Shown in pieces: positions 1 through 12,390 of a stretch of 64,000 nucleotides of DNA. This DNA comes from Amylostereum areolatum (lineage: Eukaryota; Basidiomycota; Agaricomycetes; Russulales; Stereaceae). How positions within the stretch are numbered: position 1 is the first letter of the stretch; each line of letters begins with the position of its first letter. The notes beneath the pieces were generated by a model. It was not told where the DNA came from, did not search any database, and saw nothing but the letters and a program-made list of their open reading frames with translations. The stretch covers positions 1 to 64,000 of the forward strand of contig SAXG01000134.1 of the NCBI GenBank assembly GCA_012932865.1, written 5' to 3'. Both the position numbers and the translations under genes were made by a program.

Positions 1-2391
1 AATAATGCCGAGGCCCTGGCCCGATGGCGCTGAGGCATCCGTGCGACCACCACCGGCCGTGAAGGCGAGATAAAGGTAGAATTGACGGAGGGCCGCGAGC
101 GCCTTGGGTAGTATCCGCATGTGTGACGTTGCCGTCTCGCCGGACAAGCACGCGCACAGGTTCCCTGAGCTGAATAGCGGTAGCAAGGTGAGCACGTCTT
201 GCGGCACCGTGTTTGAGAAAAGCGCAGTCTGCCGCTCAATTTGAGCGGGGGAACCGTTGGAACCGCATCCGGTGGAATAGGTGACGATCCGTTAATCCCG
301 GAGTATCTCCTTCCAGGAGGCTGGAACGGTGGAGCGAGAGACGTGTCCGATGTCTGCGATGAGGAGGACAAGTGACCAGTCGAACCGCCAGCGCTAATAG
401 GGGCGCGTGCGAGGTGCAGGAAGAAGCTTGACGATGTTGAAGATGAACTCGTGCAGATTGCGAGCAATCAACTGGTCGACCTCATCGAGGACTAAGAATC
501 GGACTTGTGACCCAACCAAGCCTCCGGGAGACGTGAACAACGCGTGGAGTTTTCTGCGGCGTGCCGCAAATGATGTGCGGCATATTTTGCTGCAGGAGCC
601 TGATCTCTTGCACTAGATCGTTGTTGTCCACCCGGCCCACCCCAAGAGCAGACCGTATGCCAATGGGACCGCCAAGATCGCGAATCATGCGCTGAGCCTG
701 CGTAGCTTGATCGACGGTGGTCGAAACCATAACCACAAGGGGCCCATGGTGAGGAGGTTTGTTTGTACTGTTGACCAGGGCGACGTGAATAGCAGGAATG
801 ACATACGCCGCAATACGCTCTTGTGTGGGAGGTGCCTGAGCGATAATGTCCGCCCCTCGGAGCAGGAACGGCAGAGCGCGCTGTTGAATCTTGTTCGGAG
901 GTCCGATCCTAGAAAGAAGCGCATTGAGTTTAGTGCGGACGGAAGACTGGTTCACACCCTACCCAAACTTTGACAACGATCCTTGCAGCTCGGGCGCGAG
1001 GGGCAGCTGATCCCACTTCGCCAAGGCTGGCCCGGCCGCATCGCGGGGCGAGCCCGACATCATATCCCCCTATCACAGTATACGTGAGCAAAAAAGCAGA
1101 CGTGAGGGGTAAGCGTGGCATCAAACTCACCCCGGCTGAATCACGACGCATAAAGTTGGAGACTGAGCGGCGCTTATCGCGTAGCATGTTGTCCGGTCGA
1201 CCGAGGCTCGACATACCACCGTCCGATGGACGCACAGGAAGATCCAGGCTGCCAGCCGACCAAGTTCGCATAGGCGGGTTAGGTGTACGCCCAGGTCGTA
1301 GATCAGGCCGGTTCGGAAGACCGTGACCGAGCGAGCCTCCCATGGAGCCCGGAGGCATGAGTTGATTAGGGGGGATATCAATCGTGGCAGACCCGAGGGA
1401 CGGAAGATGACCATTGCCGTTATGGGTGACGCTCTGTCGGTGTTGCTGGGTCTGAAGGGCCAAGAGCTGCCCAACGGAGCTCGTAAGCGTATTCAGACGC
1501 TGCGAGATGACAGTGATGTCGTCCGAAGTTTGCTGGTTCGGCGCAATGACGTTAGCGATGGAACCTCGATGTCCGTTCAAGTGAGGAACGGGGATGGTAT
1601 CGTTTGTACCGGCGGGGGCGAACGGATCTTTGAATTCCGGTAACGAGTTGTTGTTGTGGCTGACATTCAAGGACCGGTCGACGAGGATGTCCACCTTGCG
1701 GTTAACTTCACCAAGATCGCGCTGGATGTTATGAGTGACGACCTCGCAGCGGATGAGACGGTCGACAAGGTCGTTGATGAAAGGGGATGCCCGGATTTGC
1801 GCCTCGAAGCTGGATGGGTAATCGATGCTGGAAGCGAAATGACTGCCGGAGCCAAGGGAGGAGACAGGAGAGGAGGACGTCACGACGAGATTATTGGCAA
1901 GCGAGTTACGAGGGTTATTCTGGATGCCAATTGCGGGGGGTGCTCGAGCCCTGGCGGAGGGTGGTGGTGTATGCGCCACTGCCGGGGGTCATTGCGCCAT
2001 CGGGGTTTGCAGCGATGTGGTCGTCGTGATTAGGAAGGTGGTCCACACTGGAGATGCTCGGCTGGCGAAGGAGGCGAGAATCGAATGGCATATGTGACCT
2101 GTCGCTGTCGATGGAACGAGCCAAGGGCGATTGACGCATCCACTCAAGAGTCGGAGGAGACTGTTGAAAGCGCACACCGTCGGACTGAGGACTGGGCGAA
2201 GACTTGAGCGAGCGGCGTTCTGAGGGCGATACGGACACAGGCGGAGTGCCAGCGTGCTCGTGGTGGGTAAGACCAACGAAGGAAGTGGAATAGCCGAGTG
2301 ATGATGGACCAATAGCGTCCTCGTCGCTGTTGCGCAGACTTCCAGGGAAAAAAGGAATGGAGGCGGGGTTGAGCGCGCCATTTTTCGCCAT
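1..2391 (-). pseudogene. Decayed eIF4A-like DEAD-box helicase, left end cut by window
   Basis: The minus strand carries the order of an eIF4A-type RNA helicase. A long Ser/Pro-rich N-terminal part with a coiled-coil stretch (about 1700-1800) comes first. An intron follows (about 1113-1053, GTGAGT...ATAG). Then comes a Q-motif-like segment (PPNKIQQRAL, about 880), a degenerate Walker A (QAPPTQERIA), a GTPQK motif, motif II as DEVD (about 470) and motif III as SNT in place of SAT (about 220). The frame is broken repeatedly: an in-frame TAG at 959-961, a one-base gain in the T run at 550-553, and further one-base shifts near 185 and 90. I also infer a 74 nt intron near 2050-1980 to join the first two reading frames. 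Start chosen at 2391; an in-frame GTG-type start lies at 2523. Walker A and motif III are unlike active helicases even before the breaks. Confidence 0.7.
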
Positions 2392-2900
2392 GTTAGCGCG
2401 GTGGTCTCCGGACGACCACAGAACGGGGGAAGTGGAGAAAGTACTAGGGGTGAAAGACAAGAAATCGAGGATGATTGAATTGGATGTGAAGCGAGGACAA
2501 ACAATCGAGTCTGACCTGTTCAAAGGGAGGCTGGAGATGGTCCCATGAGAGAGAGAGAGAAGAAAGAAAGGCGCGGGTGACTACAAGTCGATGCTGGCGG
2601 TGGCAACGAAGAAGTTGAAGTTGAACGGACGAGCAGCTCAGTCGAGCTCGCGGTCGTCTCCAAAGCCCGTTGGTCAGCCCTCCCGCGTGTTTTGATCCTC
2701 CCGCTGACCCCGCAAATCTCACGCCCCGTTCATCGCAGTCTCTACGGCACAGCTCGTATACGAATTTATATTATAGAACGCACTGCGTCCTTTCAACCAC
2801 CACATCATCTACGTATATACGAGCTAAAGAGCGTTGTCGAGTTGGACAGTAAGGGGAAAGGGAAAAGAACGAGCTAAACAGCCGTATAACCTGCTTACTC

Positions 2901-3951
2901 TTACGCCGCAGTGTACTTCCAGCTAACACCGAACAATCCGACCTTGTTGTGCCGAGCTACAGGGATCAGCGTGCTGTCCGTCACAGGGCTATTGCGCGCC
3001 ATCGGCTGAGCCCAAGGTTGAACAGTCCGCTGCCGAGAGGGGCCTGCTTGGGCATTCCGCGTAGGTACGTCTGAAGCAGCCACCGGCGATGCAGAAACTT
3101 CGTCGAACTCAGCCCCCGCAAGGACCAGCGTGTCCTGGTGGGCAAGTCTACGAGAGGGTTACTATGGATATGCAAAGCCAAAAACAAATACTCACGGCTT
3201 CGCCTCCCTCAAAGAGCGGACCGGCAGGCTATTGACGATAGCCATCTCAGGAAGATCGGCAGGGGAGGACACTACCTATGCCGACGCGTTGGTTCAGATG
3301 CGGGAGAGAAAAAACGGAAAGGTGCTCACCTTGATCCTGCAGTAGCCTCCGTCCTGCACACTCACTATAGCACCGTTCAGACTTAACGCATCAGTCGCGG
3401 CTGTAATCGACCTAAACAATACGATCGCATAGTAGACACCGCGGGACCCATTAGAAAGGTCGGCGCTCCCAGTAGCACAGCGCAATTGAATCCTAAGCAC
3501 TCGTCCAAAGTCCCGAAAGAGCAAACTGAGTTCTCCCATATTGACCATAGGGCTCAACTGTGTAAGCGCGTCAAGAATAGGACACGGGACACCTAAAGGG
3601 AGAGCGCACGTTTCCGACATAAACATAAGCGGCCTGTTTGGAAGCATTCTCTATCTGCTCCTTCTTTTGAGCGACTTGTGCGGCGGCTCGGGCGTTGTCC
3701 TGTTTCTTCTTGAGGGTGTGCGTGTCGTAACGCGCGCGTTTAGTTTGTGGCTTCGAGGGGCCGGCCTCAGCGTTGCGATGACCGCCACGGCCAGGCAAAG
3801 GGGCGGCGACAATACCCTGGATCGGGGGATGAGAGACAAAAAAGGCTGAAGGTGATCGACATACCTTGGACCTAGTGTGGTAGGCATGGGCGTTAGTCTT
3901 GGAACGAGTGTTCATCACGGCGGAGGAAGTGTTCCCAGAAAACTTGGTCAT
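2901..3951 (-). CDS. RRM-domain RNA-binding protein
   Basis: Multi-exon gene starting at ATG 3951. Exon 1 ends at 3865 and a 48 nt intron (3864-3817, GTATGT...CCAG) follows. The next exon is basic and Lys/Gln-rich, then reaches an RNP2-like VYVGNV. RNP1 appears as YYAIVLF about 45 residues after the LLFRDFG helix. Two further introns (from about 3330 and about 3190) lead to a C-terminal exon ending at TAA 2901. Just after VYVGNV, near 3605, the frame must shift by one base to reach the rest of the RRM. I cannot tell whether this is a very short intron or a frameshift. The tail after the RRM is low in complexity. Likely a nuclear or cytoplasmic RNA-binding protein; no specific orthologue recognised. 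Confidence 0.6.
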
Positions 3952-4367
3952 TTCGGCTTGAGTTGGTTTAGCTTGAGAGATATGTCTAGTGTCTTGCTGA
4001 GTAAACTTGAGGAAGAATTGGGGGGTGAGAGACGACGGTGTTGGAGGTTGAGTTTTTAAAGGGCATTGGGAGGGCCACGCTTTGGTTGCCAAGTGGGTGG
4101 GCCAGCCTCATTATTCTCCTTTCTGGGAACGACAATGCGAAAGCGTTGTGCACGGCTTGTGGCAAGAAGAGGCCAATCGAATGGAGAACGGAGGCAACGA
4201 GAGACGGTGACACATTCAAGTCTTCGGTGGCCTCATGGGCGCTTTGTCCTCTCGGCGTTTTCCGGACTCGGAGCATGTGACCGTTCTCCTCTCACGCGTC
4301 GGACCCGGGACCGTGCTCGGTGCTGGCAGCCTCTGGCAGCCTGGCACACTCGCCGACATCGACCACC
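3952..4367. promoter_or_regulatory. Divergent promoter between RRM gene and FMC1
   Basis: The 416 bp separate two start codons that point away from each other (3951 minus and 4368 plus). No open frame here looks coding. No TATA box was found. The interval must hold both promoters if the two start sites are right. Confidence 0.4.
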
Positions 4368-4789
4368 ATGCTCCCCCAACCGACCCCGACATATCATGCG
4401 ATAGTCAGGCAGATAATCAAGTCTGTATGTAACTGCGTGCTGCCTCATGGAAACCTTCTCAATTTGCTTCCAGTCCATCAATCCTAAAAACATCCGGAAT
4501 CTCCCCGTCTACCGCAATTTCCATGAGATATACTCCTCCCATCCAGACAAAAGCTCTCCTTCCTTCGAGTATGACATGAAAAATACTATGACGTTCATTC
4601 AGTCTCAGAGAATGTATAAGGTGCGTCATAGTTCATTGTGTATGCAATCCCAGCGCTCATCGGCCGTCGCAGACGCTACTGGATCGTTATAACCCTCTCA
4701 TCGACCTCACCGGCGAGGAACGCATTGAAGCTACCGCTCGCAGAGTTGGGCTGAACATGCCCATTCTTTCCAAGGGATACGAAGAATAA
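4368..4789 (+). CDS. FMC1: FMC1-like mitochondrial ATP synthase assembly factor
   Basis: Three exons (4368-4424, 4474-4620, 4673-4789) join in phase into a 106-residue protein. The introns are 49 and 52 nt, GTATGT...CAG and GTGCGT...CAG. The product has the LYR-like helical layout of FMC1/C7orf55: an N-terminal helix, a YRNFHEIY segment, a long middle helix ending RMYKTLLDRYNP, and a conserved C-terminal block with a TARRVGLNMP motif. FMC1 proteins are small mitochondrial matrix factors needed with Atp12 for F1-ATPase assembly. The start is the first ATG and sits in a CACCATG context. The gene is divergent from the RRM gene. The call rests on recognised residue patterns, not on a search. Confidence 0.75.
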
Positions 4790-5086
4790 GTAAACGGAGT
4801 CCACTGATTTTTCGGGATCCTTTTCCATTGCGACAGCGGGTGGTACCAGCGCCCCGCGTCGTCTCACCTCTCGTACGGTGAAGTCCTACCGCGTTCGCAC
4901 TCCAGAAGGCTAGCACTTCCTGTACCTACTACAGCAAACCTAAGTATTCTACAATTACATTGTGTGATCTCTTCCGTTGATGCTTGGTCCGAGTTGGGCC
5001 GTCCTGCCGTATCCCCATGCACAGCTTGCTTCTCATCAACAAGCTTGCTTCTCACCACCACCTCTACTTCCTCAGCGCCGACTCTC

Positions 5087-5560
5087 ATGGCCTCTCAACA
5101 ATCGTCATCCTTGAACGCCTTCAAAGCCGCTATTGGCTCGTCGAAGCATATAATAGCTATCGCCGGTGCCGGGCTCTCCGCGGGATCTGGTTTTGCGTTG
5201 TCTCCTGGCGCATGAACGAGTAATTGACTCGCATTATCCAGGCATTGTGACGTTTCGTGGCGCGGGTGGCTTCTGGCGGAAGCACGAGGCGATGAGCCTT
5301 GCCACTCCCGAAGCATTCGCGCCAAACCCGTCCCGGGTGTGGCAATTCTACCATTATCGCCGCGAAAAGTGAGCACCGCGTTACATTGTTCCTGTTAGTT
5401 CTGTGGTCCAACCGCCGCTCTGATTGCTCGGCGCCCTGGTCTGACCGTGTTAACTACCGTGGTGGCACAGAGCCCTCCAAGCCTCGCGCTCGCGCGTTTG
5501 TCTATCCCGTCCCACCGCGACAACATCGCCCCCGACTCCACCTTCACACAAGGAGGTAAT
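5087..5560 (+). pseudogene. Truncated SIR2-family NAD-dependent deacylase
   Basis: Starts at ATG 5087. Exon 1 encodes the sirtuin NAD-binding loop ([10 protein letters not shown]). An intron (about 5191-5239, GTTTTG...CCAG) leads to a second exon with the [10 protein letters not shown] motif and an [11 protein letters not shown] helix, ending with GTGAGC at about 5370. Beyond this only a degraded trace remains, with a block resembling the residues before the QNVD motif (about 5500-5555). The catalytic QNxD/HG core, the zinc-binding cysteines and the C-terminal half are absent. From about 5565 the sequence is instead the 3' end of FunK1 copy A. It was probably a mitochondrial or cytosolic class III sirtuin (SIRT5-like spacing), cut off when the kinase array expanded or rearranged here. 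Confidence 0.7.
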
Positions 5561-5586
5561 GTGAATCGGATTACAGTGAGGGAAGA

Positions 5587-8516
5587 CTAGACTATGAGTA
5601 GATCTACAGCATCTTGAGGAAGGTCCGGCATGCCTGGGCTCAAACCAAGATAATCACGCATGATCGTGAATGCGCTGTCACCCAACTCCTGCTTCAAAAC
5701 GGTCCAGAGTAATTGGTACTCCACCTCGCGGGAGAAGTCCAGGTTTTTAGGAGGGGAGGGTCGAATGATATGTCCAAAAAGGCCAAGTATTGTCGTGCGA
5801 GGGGATCAACCCCATGAGTCCACGGGCGAAGGGCCAAAGCCCGTCCCATCGCGCCAAGGAGATGATACCTGCCGGTTTGCTAGCGTTGGAAGCAAAGGCG
5901 ACCTTTTTGTCGTATAGGTCTTCGAGGTCGTGGGTCAACCATTTGTCTATCTGGGGGTGGTCGCGTTGTTTCTTATCTTCGCCGTATTGCAGGAAAATCC
6001 AGGGTAGCTTCCACATGCATCCCTCTAGTTCGTGGCGGTACAAGCGGACAGGCCTGCCTTCCCAGAACTCTTTACAGAGCAGGTGAATGGGCATGAATGG
6101 CAGCGTGCCCGTACGATCCAGGCCCCAGGGGGTCGATAGCCCTAAGATTGTCGCAGGATCCCAGCCATTGAGAACACCGTGATACACCCCGTTGATCCTG
6201 CGTATGCCTATTTTTCGCACGCTGGGACCGTTGTGGTAGACTGCTGCACCCCAAAGAACGTGATGGCCTGATGCGATGTTAGTTAACGACATTGTACAAG
6301 GTTGCGAAGCGTTATGCTTACAATGAACGATTTCCAGGAAGCATCGCAAAAAATCCTTCGCAGGAAGGATGTAAATTTGTTCGATCTTGACGAACACAGA
6401 CACCCGGACGACACGACGACGATAACCATCCTGTTCCGTCTTCATCAAGCCTATACTCTCCCGAATATGGCCCGTATCGCAGCTCGGTACGTCCATGGTG
6501 CATATCAGACCAGGGAGGTGGTCTTTGACTTTTAACACGTTGTTTGGCTCGACATTGGCATGCTCCGCGATGCGGATGATACGGGGCTTGGAAACGCGGG
6601 ACTTGTCTGGGAAAGAGATCTTGACGACGAGGTCGTCTTGCGAGTTGGCTGTCTTTGCAGAATACACTTGTGTTGCACGGCCGAAGAGTTGGTATTTACG
6701 GTAGATGGGGCTGTTCCAATCGACGGTGACGGTCGTAGCGGGGGTTGTAACGGTCGTAGTTGGCACGTCTGGGTCGTCGGACGGCACCAGTTGCTCAACG
6801 TGTTCAGGGAAGTGCAGCTCCGAACTCGACGCGGGCTGTTGTAGGGACGCAAACCGGCTTGGAGGACCTATTTTCTCGGGACGACTGATGGGAACGCGCT
6901 CCGGGAACCCATCCGGAACTCCCCAATTCCTGTTGTTGAACCGTTGGAGCGCCAGGAGGAGAACAAGGAACCGTGGAAAATCGGCCACCCAGTTCATCCC
7001 ATGGGTCTGAATAACCCCCTGCCTGTCGAACCAGAAGATCCAAAGAACGTCATCTACGGGCAGACGTCAGTCCGCAGAATCATTAAGCACATCGTCAACT
7101 TACCATGAACAAGGATATCAATCGAGTGCATCATGCACGGCAGACAGCATAGTCTTTCAGCGGCATACGAGCCCATCTTGATGTCGTAAGGCATACGTTG
7201 AGTATCGTCCTTTGTCTTCTTCCCTTTGCCTGAATCTTCGAAGTCGGATGCAGGGATTTTGCATTTGGTGCCAATGACAGGAGCTGATGGTGTCGTTAAG
7301 AGGTGAGTCCGTCAACAGGGACGGGATGGCCGTACGCACCAGGCTGTGATTCGCAATCGAATGTGTCCTGTTCTTCCGCGTTGTCGCTGTCCGCTGCTTC
7401 GTGATTATACATCAGGTGGACGTTAAACGTGCAGAGAAGAATAAATTTACGCGGAACCCCCTCAGATGGCACAGGTTGATCTTCGTGAGGGGCTTGCCCA
7501 GATGGTTTGGCACGCCTTTTGCGAGACTTGCCGTCTTTCCAGGGGGAATACTCAAACTCCTCGTATTTGGCACCCTTCACGTATGGGAGCTGTGGCTCCG
7601 GGAGCTTATTATGCGACATCGTCATTTCGAAAACCGCCTTGATTTCCGGCCACTCGAGTTCTGCGTGTTGAGATGCCTTCTCCAAGCATTTGCAATCTGC
7701 TCTTGGACTGCTGGACGCGCCCAGAGCCTGCGCCTCCTTCTTGAACTCCGGATATGCCCTCTCGACCGCGTTGCTCGGAGATGACAGTGAGGTCTGGCGA
7801 ACGGTCAGTCTCGTCACCGCTGTCGTAGCCTGTGAGTGTTTTTCGGTCATTTCGAACCAACATCACCGCCTCTCCTTCATTCCACTTCGGAGCAGACCGT
7901 AATTGGGAAATACCCTTGCCGTTTAACCCGTCCAATTTATCATAGGCCTCATTCACCAATTTGACAAAGGGAGCATATCGATCTTCCTTGTACGCAACTT
8001 GGTCGCACCTACAGTTCATTTTAGTATTGCACAAGGTACCAAGAAAGCCATCGGAGCGCACTGTTTTATGAGCGTCTTCACCAAGCCGCTCTCTTTGTTT
8101 TCACACAAAGAGAAGACATCTTCCAGACGACCCTTCAGGAGGGTGTCCTTGTCGACGGTAACTCCATCCCGAACACAGAGTGACAACATATACTTGAGCG
8201 TGTCGTCGAAGGGAGTTGTATCCATGCGGTGCTTCATATCGTCACATATCCAAGGCCCAACAGTAGTCCAACTACACAGATAAAGTCAGTGCATCGTTGT
8301 ACCAGAAGGTTAAGTGAAGAAATACCCTATGTCGGCCATGTCTGTGCTCGTTGCGTAAATGGATATTCCCTCCACAGTTAAACCTGACGTTGGTTGTACA
8401 GCATGGATGCCATCCGCAGGGGTTCCTTGCTTAGACTTAGGAATCGTGGGCGGGAGACGAAGTACGAGGTCGTCCTGCGGTTCCACGGACGATGATGGAT
8501 TGAACGACGACGTCAT
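5587..8516 (-). pseudogene. FunK1-type fungal protein kinase, copy A (catalytically dead)
   Basis: Parallels copy C exon by exon. The ATG at 8516 opens a Pro/Ser-rich first exon, the middle exons cover 8240-7300, and the kinase exon lies at 6997-5747. The Lys of the VVKIS strand is kept. The catalytic loop reads YHNGPSVRK where C has YHNDPSVGN, losing the catalytic Asp and the following Asn. The metal-binding NDWDLA is NGWDPA. The intron 1 acceptor AG of copy C is lost (about 8255), a one-base gain breaks the frame near 8045, and a further shift near 5755 puts the C-terminal block (5745-5587) out of frame. FunK1 kinases are serine/threonine-kinase-like proteins of mushroom-forming fungi, mostly of unknown substrate. 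This copy cannot be an active enzyme. Confidence 0.75.
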
Positions 8517-9128
8517 CGCGCAGATGAATGAATGTAAGTAACTGTCCGTAAGACAGACTTCGACTGTTAGTCTGCCGAGATCTGCAACACATTCATCCAG
8601 TCTTGCTCGCGTACAAGAGGGCAACACGCACACGAAGCTTGAGAGTTGAAATGAGGCTTGAGAGTTGAAACGAGATCAGACTTGTCAATGAAGCGACGCT
8701 GTCACGATGCCCAGCTGCTATGAGTTGTACGGAGAGTCGGTGGTGGCATTGATATAGTCGTGGTGGAAAGCAAAGAGGTGTGGATACGATGCCTTGGCCC
8801 TTGGGTATGTTGAAATTACAAGATTGTCAATGTAACGTCGGTTAGACAATTGAATATCAAATCCAATCGACGGTCGACCCCAGGTCCCCAGCTAAGTAGG
8901 CGCACGTGTTCGAAGGGCTGGCATTGCGAGAACTGTATGCACTGTGCAGTACATAAGTATCAGCTAAATGCTCGTCCCCCCAGTTATAAAGTTTGAACAC
9001 AGTAAAGACGGCAACCAAATTTTATCAACGATCGCAAGTACGCGATGAGCATATTTAAAGATACGAATGCCAGGTTCGAGGTGAGTTGAAGATGAGGGGT
9101 AGATAAACTTGATGAAGTTCGTGACGGC
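8517..9128. other. Spacer between FunK1 copies A and B
   Basis: About 610 bp holding the 5' flank of copy A and the 3' flank of copy B. Parts match the 5' flank of B (about 12000-12400 and 12990-13080) and the 3' flank of fragment D (about 40240-40380). That shared spacer is what shows the kinase genes form a tandem array. No separate gene seen. Confidence 0.6.
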
Positions 9129-11990
9129 TCATGATCGAGTATCAACGATGGGACGTGGATCTAGGATGATTGCCGTGGCCGGAGGTAAGGCAGGTATCTC
9201 GAGAGGTAGGCCGAGGCGAGTGCGCATTGCATCGTACACCATTTCTCCCATCTCTCGCCGAAAAACGATCCAGAACATGTGGTATTCAACCTCCCGAGAA
9301 AATTCAAGGTCTAGAGGAGGGGGTGGAGGTGGCTTTGGGAATCCCATCATGTCAAGTTTGACTACATCTTTGGCATTCTTCAGTGTTTTGCGAGCGCCTG
9401 TGGCGTTCTGAATCAGGCCCATGAGCCCTACAGCTAGAGGCCAGTGCTCTTCCCATCGCTGCAAAGGAGTTATTGCTCCACGATCGAGGAGGAAACCAGC
9501 CTTGTTGGAGTATAGCTGGGGGAGTTCGTGGACTGTCCATTCCGCTATACGAGGATGGTACTGGCACTTGTTCTCCTCGTCGTATTGCAGAAAGATCCAG
9601 GACAGTTTCCACGTGTAGCCTTCCAGATCGTGGCGATACAGTCGGGCGAGTCTGCCTTCCCAGAAATCATTGCAGAGAAGTTCTAGCGCCGTGAACGGCA
9701 GCGTACCCGTCCGGTCCAGCCCGAAACAGGTTGACAGCCCTACGATCGTGGCAAGGTCCCAGTCGTTTAAGACACCGTAATACTTGTCACCAATCTTGCG
9801 TACCCCGATGTTCGCCAGGCTAGGGTCGTTGTGATGGACACCGGCGCCCCACAGCACGTAATGGCCTATTGCGAATAATTAGAAAGTATTGCAACGGAGT
9901 AGCATGTCACTACTTACAGTGAACGATATCGAGGAAACACTCAATGAACTCCAGCCCTCCAAGGGTATAGATTTCTTCAAGCTTGACAAAGACGGACACT
10001 CTGACGACGCGGCGGCGAGCGTGTTCTTTATCCGTCTTCATCAGGCCTAGGCTTTCCCGCACATCGCCTGTATCGCAGCCCGGTATGTCCATGGTACATA
10101 CCAAGCCAGGTAGGTGATCCCTCACGTTGAAGACGTCGTTCGGTTCAACGTCAGCGTGTTGTGCGATGCGGATGATTCGAGGCTCGGGGACGCGCGACTT
10201 GTCTGGGAATGAGATTTTGACGACGAGTTCGTCTTCCAAACCATCTACCTGCCCAGGATACACTTGCGTTGCGCGGCCAAAAAGCTGGTATTTACGATAG
10301 ATGGCTGTGCTCCAGTCGACGGAGACGGTCGTGGCGGGGGTAATAACGGACTCCGTTGGCACGTCTGGGTCGTCAGACGGCACCAGCTCATCAACGTGTT
10401 TAGGGAAATGCAGGTCCAAATTCGACACATGTTCTTGGAGGGACGTGAATCGGTTTGTAGATGCCGCCTTCTTGTTCGGAAGCTTACGCTCCATTGGGAT
10501 ACGTTCCGGAAACACATCTGGGACGCCCCAGTTCCTTCTGTTGAAGCGTTGAAATGCCAGAAGAAGGACAAGGAACCGCGGAAAATCTGCGACCCAATTT
10601 AATCCATCTGTCTGGATGACTCCCTGTCTGTCAAACCAGAATACCCAGAGAATCTCATCTGCACCCGCGGATCAGTCCACGAAATCATGGAGGCACTCAA
10701 TACCGACATACCGTGAACGAAAATCTCGATCGTATGCATCACGCATGGTAGGCAGCAGAGTCTTTCAGTGGCATACGAGCCCATCTTGATGTCATAAGGC
10801 ATACATTGGACATTGCCCTTTTGCTTCTTCGCTTTGGCCGAGTTCTCGAAATCTGATGCAAGCGTTTTGCGCTTGCAGCCAGTGACAGGAGCTGATGATA
10901 TCGTCAGCGAATGAGTCCATCGAGAGTGATAACATAAGCCTCATACTCACCAAGCTGTGATTCGCGATCGAACGTATCCTGTTCGTGCGTGTCATTGGCG
11001 TCCGTTGCTTCATCGTAACACATCAGGTGAATGTCAAAGGTGCAGAGAGAAAGAAAACTCACGCGGCAGACTCCCAGATGGTGCAGGTTGCCTTTCGTAA
11101 GGGGCTTTTCCCGGTCGATCTTCGTGAGGGTCTTGTCCTAGTTGATCCTCGTGAGGGGCTTTCCCAGATGATTCGGTACGTATTTTGCGACACATGCCGT
11201 CTTTCCGGGGCGGGTACTCGAACTTTTCGCATTTGACAGGTTTCACGTAGGGTGGCTGGGGCTCTTGGAGCGTTTCAGACACCTTCAGTTCGAAGACCGC
11301 CTTGATTTCCGGCCACTCGAGTTCTGCGTGTTGAGGTGCCTTCTCTAAGCATTTGCAATCCACTCTTGGACTGCTGGACGCGCCCAGAGCCTGCGCCTCC
11401 TTCGTGAACTCCGGATATACCCTCTCGGCTGCGTGCTCGGAGATGACAGTCAGTTTTGGTGATTGGTCGGTCTCGTCGCCGCTGTGGTGGTCTGCGATCG
11501 CTTTTGAGTCATTTTGAACCAACATCACCGCCTCTCCTTCATTCCACTTCGGAGCAAACCGCAGTTGGGAGGCGCCCTTGCCTGTCAACGTATCCAACTT
11601 ATCGAAGGCCTTGTTCACCAATTTGCCAAAGGGGGCATATGGATCTTCCTTGTACGCGACTCGGTCGTATCTACAGCTCAATTTAGTACTGCACAGGATA
11701 CCGAAATAGACATCGGAACGCACTGTTTCACGAGCGTCTTCACCAAGTCGCTCTCTTTGTTTTCACACAAAGAGAAAACATCTTCCAGGCAGTCCTTCAG
11801 GAGAGTGTCCTTGTCGACGGTGACTCCATCCCGAACACAGAGGGACAGCATATACTTGAGCATGTCATCGAAGGGGGTTGTGTCCATGCGCTGCTCCATA
11901 CCGTCACGTAGCCGGGGCCTTAAAACAGACCGGCTACATAAACAAAGTCAGCGCGTCGTTCGCTATACTGGACAGGGCAGTGAAGATATA
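9129..11990 (-). pseudogene. FunK1-type fungal protein kinase, copy B (start exon deleted)
   Basis: Kinase exons at 10515-9910 and 9857-9129 retain all key residues: VVKIS, YHNDPS-type loop (HHNDPSLAN), NDWDLATIV and the RTGTLPF segment. A clear intron lies between them (about 9909-9867). Upstream exons run to about 11900. Two lesions make it unlikely to work. The one-base gain in the N-terminal exon (near 11705) is shared with copy A. And about 180 bp that hold exon 1 and its ATG in copy A are missing: the sequence jumps from TGTGCTC directly to CGTAAGACAG near 12012. The C-terminal tail diverges from A and C and contains a Pro run. A downstream in-frame ATG could still give a shorter kinase. 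Confidence 0.7.
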
Positions 11991-12390
11991 CCCCAGGTCG
12001 GTCATTTATGTGCTCCGTAAGACAGACTTCGAATGTTAGTCTGCCGAGGTCTGCAACACATTCAACCAGTCTTGCTCGCGTACAGGAGGGCAACACGCAC
12101 ACGAAGCTTGAGAGTTGAAACGAGGCTTGAGAGTTGAAACGAGATCAGACAATGAAGCGACGCTGTCACGATGCCCAGCTGCTATGAGTTGTACGGAGAG
12201 AGTCGGTGGCGGCCGCGGTGGCGCGATGGCATTGCTATAGCCGTGGTGGAAAGCAAAGAGGTGTGGATGCGAGGCCTTGGTCCTTGGGTAGTATGTTGAG
12301 CTTACAAAACAGCCTCGATTGTCAATGTAACCTCGGCCAGACAATTGAATATCAAACCCAATCGACGGTCGACCCCAGGTCCCCAGCTAA

